A stretch of 64,000 nt of DNA from Nocardiopsis eucommiae (GCA_018388625.1 CP074402.1:3720001-3784000); one strand, 5' to 3'; positions 10,103-21,901 are shown, counted from the stretch's first letter. Notes: generated by a model not told the origin, from the letters alone. Numbers and translations are program-made.

Positions 10103-10691
10103 GCGTCCGGGACCCCGTGGGCGGTGAGGAGGGTGTCGGCGGCCGCGCGCGCCGTCAGGGCGGCGTCGGCCTCCCCGTGACGTTGCGCGCGACGACGGCT
10201 CCCTCGTGCAGCATCGCCAGGACGGAGCCCAGCGTCCCGGGGGCGGTCGCCCCGCACTCCCGGGCGAGGTCGGTGTACAGGTCCCGCAGCCACCCCTTCT
10301 GTTCCTCGGCCACGGCGCGGCCGGGGTGCTCGGGGTCGGAGAGCTCGGCGTAGGCGTTGACCATGGCGCAGCCGCGCTGGTTCTCCTGCCGCATCCACGC
10401 GTCCAGGGCCTCGAAGGTCGCCCCGATCCGGGCACGCGGTGAGGCGTCCGGGTCCTGGTGCGCGGCGAGGAAGTCGCGCCAGCGGGCGTCACGGGCGCGC
10501 AGGTAGGCGACGACCAGCCGCTGTTTGGAACCGAACCGGTCGTAGATGGTCTTCTTGGTGACCCCGGCGCGCTCGGCTACCAGTTCCATGCCCACGGTGT
10601 TGATCCCCCGCGTGTAGAAGAGCTCGGTGGCCACGTCCAGGACGCGGCGCGCGGCGGGGGTGAGCCGGGGTGCCTCGGTGATGCCGGTCAT
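10099..10691 (-). CDS. TetR-family regulator
   Basis: About 197 residues. TetR helix-turn-helix near residues 20-65 (ELFYTRGINTVGMELVAERA, GVTKKTIYDRFGSKQRLV), then a ligand-binding domain containing ENQRGCAMVNAYAEL as in the AcrR-like group. A one-base loss near 10175 moves the last 26 codons into another frame; the true end is TAG at 10099-10101. Divergent from the EamA exporter 64 bases away with a shared palindrome, so it probably represses both. Confidence 0.85.
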
Positions 10692-10724
10692 CGTTTCCTC
10701 CTGGGTTCGGTGACTACATTGTGA

Positions 10725-10746
10725 GTATACCGACCGGTGTGTTTAC
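10725..10746. promoter_or_regulatory. Candidate TetR operator
   Basis: A 22-bp imperfect palindrome, GTATACCGACC directly abutting GGTGTGTTTAC (8 of 11 pairs), lies centrally between the TetR start (10691) and the exporter start (10756). Confidence 0.5.
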
Positions 10747-10755
10747 GTGTGCGGC

Positions 10756-11659
10756 ATGCAGACCACCGCTGAGCGCACACGGACCCGAACGACCTCCCGC
10801 CCCTGATCCCCTTCCTGCTGGCCGCCGGACTCGTCGTGATGTGGAGCTCGGGGTTCGTCGGGGCCGAGCTGGGCACCCGACAGGCCCCGGCCACCACCCT
10901 GCTCGCCTGGCGTTTCCTCGTCGTCGGCGGGCTGCTCGTGGCCTGGTGCCTGTGGCGGGGAACCCGGATGGGCGGCCGCGACCTGGCCCTGCACGCGGTG
11001 CTCGGAGTGCTGGCCCAGGCCGGGTACCTGTACGGGGTGGTGGCCGCCGCCGAGGCGGGAGTGGCCGCCGGGACCAGTGCTCTGGTCGCCGCCCTCCAAC
11101 CGATGGTGGCCACCGCGCTCGCCCTCCCCTGCTCGGGGAGCGGGTGCGCGGACGCCAGGTGCTCGGGCTTCTGGTGGGCCTGGTCGGCGTGGCCATGGTG
11201 GTCGGCGCGGACCTGCTCAGAACCGGATCCGCCCCCTGGTGGGCGTACGCGCTCCCGTTCGGCGCCATGCTCTCGCTGGTGGCCGCCACCCTGGTGGAAC
11301 GGCGCACACGTCCCGGCGGAAGCCTGGTGGAGGCGCTGGCCGTGCAGTGCGCGGTGAGCGCGGTCCTGTTCACCGGGCTGGCCGCCGCGACGGGGACCCT
11401 GGCCCCGCCCGCCGCTCCGGGGTTCTGGGCCGCGGTGGCGTGGGTGGTCCTGCTGTCCACGCTGGGCGGCTACGGGCTGTACTGGGTCAACCTGGCCCGG
11501 ACCAGCGTGGCGCGGGTGTCGGCGCTGCTCTACCTGACGCCACCCACCACACTCGTGTGGACGTGGCTGATGTTCGGGGAGCCGGTGGGCGCGGGTGCCC
11601 TCGCCGGGATGGGGGTGTGCGTGGTGGCGGTGCTCCTGGTGCGGTCCCCGGAACGGTGA
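10756..11659 (+). CDS. EamA/DMT-superfamily transporter
   Basis: About 301 residues with ten predicted membrane helices in two EamA repeats: LVVMWSSGFVGAELGTR opens repeat one, and WAYALPFGAMLSLVAATLVE opens repeat two. The late motif TPPTTLVWTWLMFGEP is typical. One-base losses near 10800 and near 11137 split it over three frames. ATG 10756 is the first plausible start; a start at about 10837 would lose the N-terminal arm. Likely an exporter of a metabolite or drug controlled by the divergent TetR. Confidence 0.8.
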
Positions 11660-11668
11660 CCGGGCGGG

Positions 11669-11698
11669 CGCGTCCCCGACCCTGGTGGTCGGGGCGCG
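11669..11698 (+). terminator. Hairpin between convergent genes
   Basis: CCCCGACC-CTGGT-GGTCGGGG extended by CGCG pairs with one bulge. It lies between the exporter stop and the RidA-family stop and could serve both strands. Confidence 0.6.
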
Positions 11699-11710
11699 GC
11701 CCGGCGCGGG

Positions 11711-12241
11711 TCAGTGTCGCGCGCTCTCGGGTTCCCCGGGCTCGTCGGTTCCGGGGCCGTCCACGAAGGGGTCGTCGACCTCCTCCACGAGACCGATGGG
11801 TCCCTCCCCGGCCAGCTCGGCGCTGTCACGCGGGTCCGGGATCACCGCGACGCACTCGAACTCGACCTGCGCCCCCTCCTTCAGGAGCTCGGTGACGCCC
11901 AGGACGGCCATCGGCGGGTAGTAGCGGCCCATGTGCCGTCGGTAGACGGAACCGAGCGTCCTGAGGTTGACCCGGTAGACACCGATGGAGGTGGTGTAGA
12001 CGCGCATGCTCACCACGTGGGCGGGCTCGGCGCCCGCCGTCCGCAGCGCCTCCACCACGTTGGCGAGCGCGTGGTCGAACTGCTGCACCAGCGAGTCGCC
12101 GGTCAGCGCCCCGTCGGAACGCAGGGCGGTCTGTCCGCCCACGTACACGGTGCGGCCCGGGGTCACCACGAGGGCGTGTGCGTAGCCCACGGGGTCGGGA
12201 AGGGAGAGCGGGTTGATGATCTCGTGCGGTGTCTGGTCCAT
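11711..12241 (-). CDS. RidA/YjgF-family protein
   Basis: 176 residues. The RidA fold is seen from ALVVTPGRTVYVGGQTAL through VVSMRVYTTSIGVYR to PPMAVLGVTELLKEGAQVEF, close to the family core of about 130 residues. An acidic C-terminal tail of about 45 residues (ending EPGEPESARH) is extra. Classical RidA hydrolyses reactive enamine/imine intermediates; this subgroup lacks a clear catalytic arginine in the usual place, so activity is uncertain. Start at ATG 12241 because GGAGG lies just upstream; the longer frame to 12316 has no such site. Confidence 0.85.
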   Translation of the reverse strand: MDQTPHEIINPLSLPDPVGYAHALVVTPGRTVYVGGQTALRSDGALTGDSLVQQFDHALANVVEALRTAGAEPAHVVSMRVYTTSIGVYRVNLRTLGSVYRRHMGRYYPPMAVLGVTELLKEGAQVEFECVAVIPDPRDSAELAGEGPIGLVEEVDDPFVDGPGTDEPGEPESARH

Positions 12242-12322
12242 CGGCGGACCCTCCGTCTCGCTCGGCGCGCACCCGGGACTCCCCGGGGAGAGCGTCGTCC
12301 GACATGCGGCTACCATGACCGC

Positions 12323-12478
12323 ATGATCTCTTCCGTGCTGTCCGTCCTGGCCCTGACCGCTGTGGTCGGGCTCTTCCTCGCGATCTTCGTCGGCGGCGGC
12401 GTGTACGTCGCCCGTGTGCGCCGCGACGGCATCGACGCCACCCTGGCCGGTGCCCGCAGGCTCCGCGAGCTGCGCTAG
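12323..12478 (+). CDS. Small single-pass membrane protein
   Basis: 51 residues. One hydrophobic helix (about residues 5-30, LTAVVGLFLAIFVGGGVYVA) is followed by a basic tail (RVRRDG, ARRLRELR), so the C-terminus is probably cytoplasmic. ATG 12323. No recognised family. Support is the membrane-protein composition and G/C-rich third positions. It runs divergently from the RidA gene. Confidence 0.5.
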   Translation: MISSVLSVLALTAVVGLFLAIFVGGGVYVARVRRDGIDATLAGARRLRELR

Positions 12479-12523
12479 CCGCTCTGGGCCGCGCCGCCAC
12501 CGGCCACCGGTCGGCCGCGCGGC

Positions 12524-13533
<1,010 letters not shown>

Positions 13534-13643
13534 TTACCCGGATGGTCGGTCTGGGTCGGGCGCCGGAGGGGGCGATAGGCTGCCCGCCCACGCCAGGGAC
13601 GCGGCCGCGGGCCGGGGGACGGCGGAGGGGTCGGAGGAGGGGC

Positions 13644-14806
13644 ATGGGGCGTGAGGAGCGCGCGCGGGTCAGCGCCGAGCTGGAGCGCGACCGGGCCGGA
13701 CTGGTCGAGCGGATCGTCTCCGAGGTCTACGCGGAGGTCCCCGCGTACCGGGCGCTGCACGGCTCCCAGTTGGCCGAGGTCCGGGCGATCACCGGCTGGC
13801 TGGTCACCCGGTCCCTGGAGCTGTGGGTGGGCGGCGCCCTCCGGCTGCCTCCGGAGGACGTGGAGCGGCTCCGTGGGATCGGGCGGGCCCGGGCCGCCGA
13901 CGGGCGTTCGATCGGTGCCGTGGTCCGTGCGCACCGGGTCGGTTCGGCCACGGCTGTGCGGTCGCTGCGCGAGCGGGCGGGCGCGAGGCTCGACGCCGCC
14001 GACGTGTTCGCTCTGAGCGAACTGTGGTTGACCTCCCTCGACCAGATCTCCGAGAGTCTGGAGACCGGCCACGCCGAGGCCGCCGAACGTCTGGACGCGG
14101 ACCGGGAACGCGCCCGGCGCGCTCTCCTCGACGATCTGCTGATCGGCCGCCAGGCCTCCCAGGGCGCCATCCGGGACCGGGCGCGCACCCTGGGCATCGC
14201 ACCGCCCGACCCGGCGGTGCTGGTGGTCGCCGAGCCCGCGCGCCCGGAGGACGTCACGGTGGCGGTCGGTCTCGAACTGGTGGCGGAGGCGTCAGCGGGC
14301 GGCACGGACCCCCTGGTGACGACCCGTTCGGGACGGGTGGTCGTCCTGGCCGCTCCCGGGGACTCCGAGCGGGTCACGGCGGCGCTGGTGGCCCGGGGGT
14401 GGCGGGGCTGTGCCCTGGAACCGCGCGGGCTCGCCGACCTGTCCGCCGCGTACCGGCTGGCGGACGGCGCCGTGGAGACCGCTCCCCGCACGCCTTCGGC
14501 GCGGACGGGCTGCTGCGGGACTCCGACGCCCACGTGCTGGCACTGCTCAACGGAGGCGGGGTCGCGCCGACGACCGTGCGCCGGGTGGTCCTGGGGCCGC
14601 TGCTGGCCCACGACAACCGGCACCTGCTGGACACGCTGCGCGCCTACTTCCGTACCGGCGCGGCGACGACGGCGGCGGAGTCGCTGCACGTCCACGCCCA
14701 GACCCTGCGGTACCGACTGCGGCGGGTCCGTGAACTGACCGGCCACGACCCGCACCGCCCCTGGCCGAGGTTCGTGCTGGAGACGGCCTGCGCCGTGTCC
14801 CCCTGA
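13644..14806 (+). CDS. PucR/CdaR-family transcriptional regulator
   Basis: About 387 residues. An N-terminal helical sensor region (RsbRD-like, with IGAVVRAHRVGSATAVRSLRE), a central GGDEF-like fold typical of the family, and the C-terminal PucR helix-turn-helix with LLDTLRAYFRTGAATTAAES and HAQTLRYRLRRVRELTG. ATG 13644 follows GGAGGAGG. A one-base loss near 14487 moves the last third into another frame. It reads toward the adjacent P450 and may regulate it. Confidence 0.85.
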
Positions 14807-14879
14807 CCGCCCCCGCGCCACCGCGGCGCTCGGGTGGGTAGGAGACGGGGGAACCGCACCCACGAGGAGGGACCGGCGT

Positions 14880-16093
14880 ATGCCCCCCACACCCCCGCCC
14901 TGCACGGACCCGAGTTCGAGGCGGACCCCCACCCGGCCTACCGGTGGCTCCGCGAGCACGACCCCGTCCACCGCGTCGACCTCCCCGGCGGCGCCTGGGC
15001 GTGGCTGGTGACCCGGTACGACGACGCCCGCTCGGTGCTGGCCGACCCCACCATGCTCAAGGACCCCCGCCGCGCCGACGAGACCTGGTACCGCGCCGGT
15101 CTGGGTCTGCCCTTCGACCACCGGCCCAGCCTCGTGCGCAGCATGGTCAACGTGGACGCCCCCGACCACTCCCGGCTCCGGAGGGCGACCAGCGCGGCGT
15201 TCAGCCCGCGCCGGGTGCGGGCGCTGGAGGAGAGCGCCGAACGGATCGCGGGTGAACTCGTGACCGCGCTGGCGAAGGAGGCGGAACCGGACCTGGTCCG
15301 CGACCTGGCCTACCCGCTGCCCATCGCGATCATCTGCGACATCCTCGGGGTGCCGGAGCCGGACCGGCCCGAGTTCCACCGCCAGGCGGCGGTGATCGAC
15401 TCCTCCTCGCCGGACGAGCACGACGCGATCGGCGCGGCCACGGACTGGTTCGACGCCTACCTGGGTGAGCTGGTGGAGGCCCGGCTGCGCACACCCTCCG
15501 ACGACCTCCTGGGCGACCTGGTGGAAGCCCACCGCGCCGGTGGGCTCACGCGCGACGAGGTGACCTCGACGGCGTTCCTGCTGCTGGTCGCGGGGCACGA
15601 GACGACGGTCGCGCTGATCGGCAACATGCTCCTGCTCCTGCTCCGCGAACCCGAGGAGCTGGTGCGGCTGCGCGAGGACCCGGCGCTGGTGGGACCGGCG
15701 ATCGAGGAGGCGCTGCGGTTGGAGAGCCCGCTCCAGAACGCGACCTGGCGCTTCCCGGCGGAGGCCACGACCGTGGGCGGGGTCCGGCTGGAGGCGGGCG
15801 AACCGGTCCTGGTGTCGCTGCTGGCCGCCGGACGCGACCCGCGAAGGTACGAGGCCCCGGACGTCTTCGACCCACGGCGCGAGGCGTCGCACCTCTCCTT
15901 CGGTCACGGCGCGCACTTCTGTGTGGGGGCACGGCTGGCCCGGGTGGAGGCCCGGCTGGCGGTCACCGCCGTCCTCGAACGACTGCCCGGCGTGCGGCTG
16001 GCCGTCGACGAGAGCGAGCTGCGATGGTGGCCGAGCATGATCATGCACGGTCTGTTCGCGCTGCCCGTGACCTTCGACCGGGGTGCCGTCTGA
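14880..16093 (+). CDS. Cytochrome P450
   Basis: About 404 residues. I-helix oxygen-activation motif LLLVAGHETT, K-helix EALR (ExxR), and heme-binding FGHGAHFCVGARLAR with the cysteine thiolate ligand. ATG 14880 follows GAGGAGGG, but joins the main frame only if one base is missing in the C run at 14883-14888. Without that assumption the same frame opens at GTG 14834. The corrected length is a whole number of codons, which supports the ATG. No ferredoxin gene is adjacent, so redox partners lie elsewhere. Confidence 0.9.
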
Positions 16094-16205
16094 ATCCTTG
16101 CCACCACATGGCGTGCGTTTTCTCTCCCGACAACGGTCCGTGACCAAGACTGGCTGGCGGAGCTTCCTGTTCCACGCAGCACACCGACCCGGAGGGGGAC
16201 GCGCA

Positions 16206-16802
16206 GTGACCACCGCCGACCAGAGTTCGAGCCAGACACCCAAGCCGCGCAACAGCCAGCCGTGGCTCCACCAGAGGGGCGAGGAGATTCAGAAGTTCGG
16301 GACGGTCCGTCAGCTGCCGGTCGGTCTGTCCTACGACGCGCGCATGTACTCGTGTCAGCGGCTCAACCAGGTGCTGTCGGATCTCCGTATCCTGCACGAC
16401 CTGTACAAGAAGCACCACTGGCTCATGCGCGGGCACACCTTCTACCAGCTGCACCTGCTGATGGACAAGCACGCCGGTGAGCTGACGGAGCTGATCGACA
16501 CCGTGGCGGAGCGCGTCCAGACCCTGGGCGGGGTGGCGGTGGGAGACCCGAGGCACGTCGCGGAGCTCACCCGCATCCCGCGCCCGCCGAACGGCGTGGA
16601 GGAGGTCCCGGCGATGCTCTCGCGGCTCCTGGAGGCGCACGAGTCGATCCTGGAGGAGTCCCACGAGGCCGCCGCGCGCGTGCAGGAGCAGGGCGACGAC
16701 GGCTCCAACGACGTGCTGGTCTCGGACGTGATCCGCACCAACGAGCTGCAGGCCTGGTTCGTGGCCGAGCACCTGGTGGACACCCCGCTCGTGCACGCCT
16801 GA
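16206..16802 (+). CDS. dps: Dps-family DNA-protection/ferritin-like protein
   Basis: 198 residues with the Dps four-helix core. The ferroxidase-site segment KKHHWLMRGHTFYQLH is followed by DKHAGELTELID, with the expected His, Asp and Glu residues. The basic N-terminal tail of about 35 residues could bind DNA. It stores iron and uses peroxide as oxidant to protect DNA. GTG 16206 follows GGAGGGGG. Intact and monocistronic, with a strong terminator. Confidence 0.93.
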   Translation: MTTADQSSSQTPKPRNSQPWLHQRGEEIQKFGTVRQLPVGLSYDARMYSCQRLNQVLSDLRILHDLYKKHHWLMRGHTFYQLHLLMDKHAGELTELIDTVAERVQTLGGVAVGDPRHVAELTRIPRPPNGVEEVPAMLSRLLEAHESILEESHEAAARVQEQGDDGSNDVLVSDVIRTNELQAWFVAEHLVDTPLVHA

Positions 16803-16830
16803 CCCGCTCCGCCAGCCGTCGTACCGTGCG

Positions 16831-16859
16831 GGAGGGCCGGGCCACGCGCCCGGCCCTCC
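16831..16859 (+). terminator. Terminator after dps
   Basis: Perfect 12-bp G/C-rich stem (16831-16842 with 16848-16859) with loop CACGC, 30 bases past the dps stop. Confidence 0.8.
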
Positions 16860-17013
16860 GTCCGCGCCGGGACGGTGCGTGACGGAGTCGGTACGAAATC
16901 GGTACGGCCCGGGAGGAGTCGAACCGGAGAGGGGGTAGGTACCGGGCGTCGCGACCCCCGGCACCCGGGGGCACCCGACCGAGCCCGTGCTCCCGCCCCC
17001 GGAGGTACCCCCA

Positions 17014-18174
17014 GTGTCCGCTTCCATCGTCCTGCCCCAGGTCATCCGCGTGGGCGCGGGGGCCTCGGCCGAACTGGCCGGGACCCTGGACGCCCTCGGC
17101 CTGTCCCGTCCGCTGCTGGTGACCGACCCCTTCGTCGCGCGACAGCCGTTCTTCCTGCGGCTCCTGGCCGACCTGGAGGGGGCGGGTCTCACTCCCGGAG
17201 TGTTCGCCGACACCGTCCCCGATCCCACGACCACCGTGGTGGACGCGGGGGTGCGGGCGCTGGAGGAGGGCCGTTTCGACTCCCTGGTGGGTGTGGGCGG
17301 CGGCAGCCCCATCGACACCGCCAAGGCCGTCGCCCTGCTGGGCGCGCACGGTGGGCGGATGCGCGACTACCGGTCACCCGTGGTCACTGACGCGCCCGCC
17401 CTGCCCGTGGTGGCGGTGCCGACCACGGCGGGCAGCGGCTCGGAGTGCACGCGCTACAGCATCATCACCGACGCGGAGACCGGCGAGAAGATGCTCTGCG
17501 CGGGGTTGGCGATGCTGCCCCGGGCGGCTCTGGTGGACTTCGAGCTCACGCTGGGCATGCCTGCGCGTCTGACCGCGGACACCGGGGTGGACGCCCTGAC
17601 CCACGCGATCGAGGCGTACGTGAGCGCGCGGGCCAACCCGGTCTCGGACGGGTTCGCGCGCGAGGCGATGCGCACGATCTTCGCCCACCTGCGGACCGTG
17701 TACGCCGACCCGGACGACCGGGCCGCACGCGAGGCGGTGATGGTGGGCGCCACCCAGGCGGGGATGGCCTTCTCCAACTCCAGCGTCGCCCTGGTGCACG
17801 GGATGAGCCGGCCGATCGGCGCGCACTTCGGGGTGGCGCACGGACTGTCCAACGCCATGCTCCTGCCCGCCGTCACGGAGTTCTCGGTGCCCTCCGCGCC
17901 CGACCGCTACGCCGACTGCGCACGCGCGATGGGGTTAGCCGCCCCGGACAGCACGACCGGTGAGGCCACGGGCGCCCTGGTCTGGGAGCTGCGCCTGCTC
18001 AACCAGGAGCTGGAGGTGCCGACCCCGCGCGAGTACGGGATCGGTCCCGAGCCCTGGTGGGAACTGGCCCCGCTGATGGCGGAGCAGGCGCTGGCCTCCG
18101 GGTCGCCCGGGAACAACCCGCGGGTGCCCGGGGCCGAGGAGATCGTGGAGCTGTACCACGCCGTGTACGGGTGA
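17014..18174 (+). CDS. Iron-containing alcohol dehydrogenase
   Basis: 386 residues, family group III. NAD(P) loop GVGGGSPIDTAK near residue 95 and substrate loop VPTTAGSGSE near 135. Metal ligands are in TGVDALTHAIEAY and in HGMSRPIGAHFGVAHGLSNA (three histidines). Oxidises a short alcohol or reduces an aldehyde; the substrate is not clear. GTG 17014 chosen because GGAGG lies 9-13 bases upstream; GTG 16987 is in frame but has no such site. Intact. It ends only 20 bases before the sulfur-type operator of the next gene. Confidence 0.9.
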   Translation: MSASIVLPQVIRVGAGASAELAGTLDALGLSRPLLVTDPFVARQPFFLRLLADLEGAGLTPGVFADTVPDPTTTVVDAGVRALEEGRFDSLVGVGGGSPIDTAKAVALLGAHGGRMRDYRSPVVTDAPALPVVAVPTTAGSGSECTRYSIITDAETGEKMLCAGLAMLPRAALVDFELTLGMPARLTADTGVDALTHAIEAYVSARANPVSDGFAREAMRTIFAHLRTVYADPDDRAAREAVMVGATQAGMAFSNSSVALVHGMSRPIGAHFGVAHGLSNAMLLPAVTEFSVPSAPDRYADCARAMGLAAPDSTTGEATGALVWELRLLNQELEVPTPREYGIGPEPWWELAPLMAEQALASGSPGNNPRVPGAEEIVELYHAVYG

Positions 18175-18194
18175 TCCGAGGATCACCACCTTAT

Positions 18195-18213
18195 CCCTAC
18201 TATTACAGTAGGG
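18195..18213 (+). promoter_or_regulatory. Sulfur-regulon operator A (TauE gene)
   Basis: Perfect palindrome CCCTACT-ATTAC-AGTAGGG. The right arm contains TAGGGT (18209-18214), a TANNNT -10 hexamer whose predicted start of transcription falls on the GTG at 18221. It is the best copy of the CTACT-N5-AGTAG motif seen through this window. Confidence 0.75.
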
Positions 18214-18220
18214 TTTTCGG

Positions 18221-19009
18221 GTGACCCTGTTCCTCGCCGTCCTGGCCGGATTCTCCGTCGCCGCCGTCACCACACCGGTGGGGGTCTCCGGGGCCGTGCT
18301 GCTCCTGCCCGTCCAGCTCAGCGTGCTGGGCCTGCACGGTCCCGCGGTCAGCGCCACCAACCTGCTCTACAACGTCGTGGCCACCCCGCTCGGACTGAGC
18401 CGCCTGGCCCGCTCCGTGCGTGGTCACGGTACCGGGGCGCTGGTCGCCGCCGGGGCCGCGGTCCCCTGCGCGGTCGCCGGGGCCGCGGTCCGTGTGACGT
18501 GGCTGTCGGACCCGGCGCTGTTCCGGGGTCTGCTCGCGGTGCTCATGCTCGGCATGGGCGTCCGGCTGCTGGTCACACGGGCACGGGCCCGGCCCGCACC
18601 CGTGGCGGGAAGAGGCCGCGCGCGCACCGTCCCGCTCGCCCTCGCGGCCGGAGGTGCGGCGCTCCTCGGCTCCGCCGTGGGGATCGGCGGGGGCTCGCTC
18701 CTGGCCCCGCTGCTGATCGCCGTGGGCGGCTGGTACACCTCCCGGGCGGCACTGGTGGGCCTGACCACCACCCTGGTCACCTCGGCGGCGGGGCTGGGCG
18801 CCTACGCCGTGTTCGACCGGATCGGTTTCGGCGCGGCCCCGGCCGCCCCGGACTGGGGCGTGGGCCTCGCTCTGGGAGCGGGCGGCGCGCTGGGCGCGCT
18901 GGTGGGAGTCACCCTCGGACGCCGTCTGGGTGAACGGCCTCTGCGGTTCCTGCTCGGCGGACTGGTGTCGCTCACCGGGGTCGCGTACCTGGCGGGCCTG
19001 CTGGCCTGA
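18221..19009 (+). CDS. TauE/SafE-family sulfite/sulfonate exporter
   Basis: 262 residues, eight or so hydrophobic segments. Two halves are marked by GFSVAAVTTPVGVSGAVLLL and ALLGSAVGIGGGSLLAPLL, the latter being the family's glycine-rich motif. Members export sulfite or carry organosulfonates across the membrane. The operator ends 7 bases upstream and no ribosome-binding site is visible, so a leaderless transcript is likely. First gene of the sulfur island; could release excess sulfite from desulfonation. Confidence 0.85.
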   Translation: MTLFLAVLAGFSVAAVTTPVGVSGAVLLLPVQLSVLGLHGPAVSATNLLYNVVATPLGLSRLARSVRGHGTGALVAAGAAVPCAVAGAAVRVTWLSDPALFRGLLAVLMLGMGVRLLVTRARARPAPVAGRGRARTVPLALAAGGAALLGSAVGIGGGSLLAPLLIAVGGWYTSRAALVGLTTTLVTSAAGLGAYAVFDRIGFGAAPAAPDWGVGLALGAGGALGALVGVTLGRRLGERPLRFLLGGLVSLTGVAYLAGLLA

Positions 19010-19084
19010 CCGGGGAGCTCCCGGCCGGGACGCGGCGGGGCAGCGCGTCCCCTCGAACGCGCGGCCCCCACCCCCTCGTGTCGG

Positions 19085-19947
19085 CTACTGGGTGATCCCC
19101 CAGCGGCGACGCAGGGAGCGGTCCGCCCAGCTGAAGAAGACATCGATCATGATGCCGATGACGAGCACGATGATGATGTAGCTGAGCAGCCGCTCGGCGT
19201 CGTTGAGCTGGCGGGCCTGGCTCAGCGCCCAGCCGATCGAGTTCTGCTGGTTGATGATGACCAGCAGTTCCCCGGCCATCAGCGAACGCCAGGCGAACGC
19301 CCAACCCTGCTTGAGTCCGGTGACGAACATCGGCAGCGCCGCCGGGATGACGAGCAGCGTGTAGCGCTGGACCCCGCGCAGGCCCATGACCTTGCCCGCG
19401 CGCAGGAGCGAGGGGGACACGTAGTCGATGCCCGAGGTCAGTCCGCCCGCGATCGAGGGGCCGCGCCCAGGATGATCACGAACATGATCGCCGACTCGCT
19501 GATCCCGTACAGGAGCATCGCGAACGGGAACCACACGATCGACGGCATGGTCTGGAGGCCGGTGATCAGCGAGCCGATCGCCGCCCGCAGCGGCTTGAAC
19601 TGCGACACCGCCAGTCCGACGACCACTCCCACGGCGAGGGCCAGCGCGAACCCGACGAAGGCGCGGCGCATGGTGACCTGGACGGCGGTCCAGAACTCGG
19701 GGCTGGTCACCTCGTTGAACAGCGTGGGCAGGACCCGGTCCGGGCCGGGGAACACGAACTCCGTGCGCCACCCGGACCACACGACCGCCTGCCAGGCGGC
19801 GAGCACGATGACCACGGCGGCCAGCTTGGGCCAGGTGGCGGCCCAGACGCCCCGCGCGATCTCCCCGCGCCGCGTTCCTCGACACCGCGTCGGGGCTGGA
19901 GTTCGAGGGCGTCGAGCCCCTGGACCTGGCGGTCCCGCACGTCGGTC

Positions 19948-19955
<8 letters not shown>
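19085..19955 (-). CDS. Sulfonate-type ABC transporter permease (SsuC/TauC-like)
   Basis: About 290 residues after bridging one-base losses near 19880 and near 19460. N-terminus MPETDVRDRQVQG, then ADRVLPTLFNE-like periplasmic entry, SLITGLQTMPSIVWFPFAML, and the permease loop LVIPAALPMFVTGLKQGWAFAWR (ATPase contact, EAA-like). Six helices expected. The ATG overlaps the last bases of the ATPase gene (ATGCCTGA), indicating translational coupling. Third gene of the operon with the binding protein and ATPase; imports sulfonates or related compounds. Confidence 0.85.
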
Positions 19956-20721
<766 letters not shown>

Positions 20722-20728
20722 GGTGCCC

Positions 20729-21777
20729 TTACCCTTCCAGCCCGGCGACCAGCTCGTGTCCGGCCTCGGCCAGGACGTCGTTGAGCGGGTCGAGGGCGTA
20801 GATTCCGTTGAGGTCGACCGGGTCCAGGAGTCCGATGGCCTCGGCCTGCTCCGCCTGGACCAGGAGCGACGGCGCGACCGGGTCGACGGTGAAGGTGACG
20901 TTCTCGAAGGCCGCTGTGGTGAGCTCGGGGTCGAGTTCACCGCCGGTGAGGGCCTCCAGGTGGGTGCGGGAGGTCTCGGCCGCCTCCTCCGGGTGGTCGT
21001 TGATCCAGTCGACCGACGTGACGTGGCCGCGCAGCAGGTCGGCCACGGCCCCGGGGTCGCTCTCCAGGAACTCGGCGCTGACGACGAGGAGGGTGGTGAC
21101 GTACTGGCCGTCGGTCTCCTCCCACAGCTCGGGTTCGTCGATGAGCAGGTGGGCGTCGTCCTCGGCCAGGACCCGGCTCAGGTGGGGCTCCGGGATCCAG
21201 GCGCCGTCGATCTCCCCGAGCCGGAAGGCGTCCACGGTGTCGGGGTTGTCCTGGGGGATGATCGAGAGGTCGCCGCCGCCCGCCGTGTCGACCTCCCAGC
21301 CCTGCTCCTGGGCGAACCAGCGCAGCGCCACGTCCTGGGTTCCCCCGAGCATCGGTGTGGAGAACGTGTGTCCGGGCAGGTCGTCGGTGGTCTCGATGTC
21401 GTCGCGGACCACCAGGCCGGTGCCCTGGGTGGCCGCCCCCGCGATGACGTGCAGGGCCTCGCCCTCGGACTGCGACCAGCCGTTGACGGCGGGGTTGGGG
21501 CCGAGGAAGGCCGCGTCGATCTCTCCGGAGAAGACCGCGTTGACCGCGTCGGGTCCGTTGTGGAAGGTCTGGGTGGCGAACTCGACGTCGCCTAGGGCCT
21601 CGTCGAGGATGCCCCGCTCCACTCCCACGAGGGCCGGAGCGTGGGTGATGTTGGGGAAGTAGCCGAGGGTCAGGGTGTCGGCGGAGCCACCGTCCCCGTC
21701 TCCCCGCACCCGGTGGCGGCCAGCCCCAGGGCCAGGGTGGCCGCGATGGTTCTCAGCGGGGTCGGGGAAACGCGCAT
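20729..21777 (-). CDS. ABC substrate-binding lipoprotein, sulfonate/taurine type (copy 1)
   Basis: About 349 residues. Lipoprotein signal with lipobox ending LAATGC near residue 24. Mature part opens TLTLGYFPNITHAPALVGVE and includes FLGPNPAVNGW and DGAWIPEPHLSR, an NMT1/SsuA-like fold. A one-base loss lies just after the lipobox (near 21705). It closely resembles copy 2 at 21916-22968 throughout, so a tandem duplication is clear. Operator B is 45 bases upstream of the ATG, and the ATPase and permease follow. Confidence 0.88.
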
Positions 21778-21821
21778 CTCAGGGGTCCTTGTCGGGTGTC
21801 TGCGGAGGGACGGGAAAAACT

Positions 21822-21836
21822 CTACTTAATAAGTAG
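21822..21836 (-). promoter_or_regulatory. Sulfur-regulon operator B (binding protein 1 operon)
   Basis: Perfect palindrome CTACT-TAATA-AGTAG. Read on the minus strand its right arm plus AGT gives TAGAGT, a likely -10 hexamer. 45 bases upstream of the binding-protein start. Confidence 0.8.
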
Positions 21837-21866
21837 GTTTTGTGAAAGCACCGGGGTGGCGCGAGC

Positions 21867-21901
21867 CGGGGTGGCGGCCCCCGTTCGGACCCGCCACCCC
21901 G
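21867..21901 (-). terminator. Terminator after binding protein 2
   Basis: 11-bp perfect stem (21867-21877 with 21891-21901) with a 13-base loop just past the stop of copy 2. It would separate copy 2 from the copy-1 operon. Confidence 0.65.

Noticed and set aside
10117..10442. Small plus-strand open frames inside the TetR region
   Set aside because: Shadows of the TetR coding sequence on the other strand.
13727..16252. 841-codon minus-strand open frame
   Set aside because: Antisense of the PucR and P450 genes. High GC content removes stop codons; there are no recognisable domains, whereas the plus-strand frames have clear ones.
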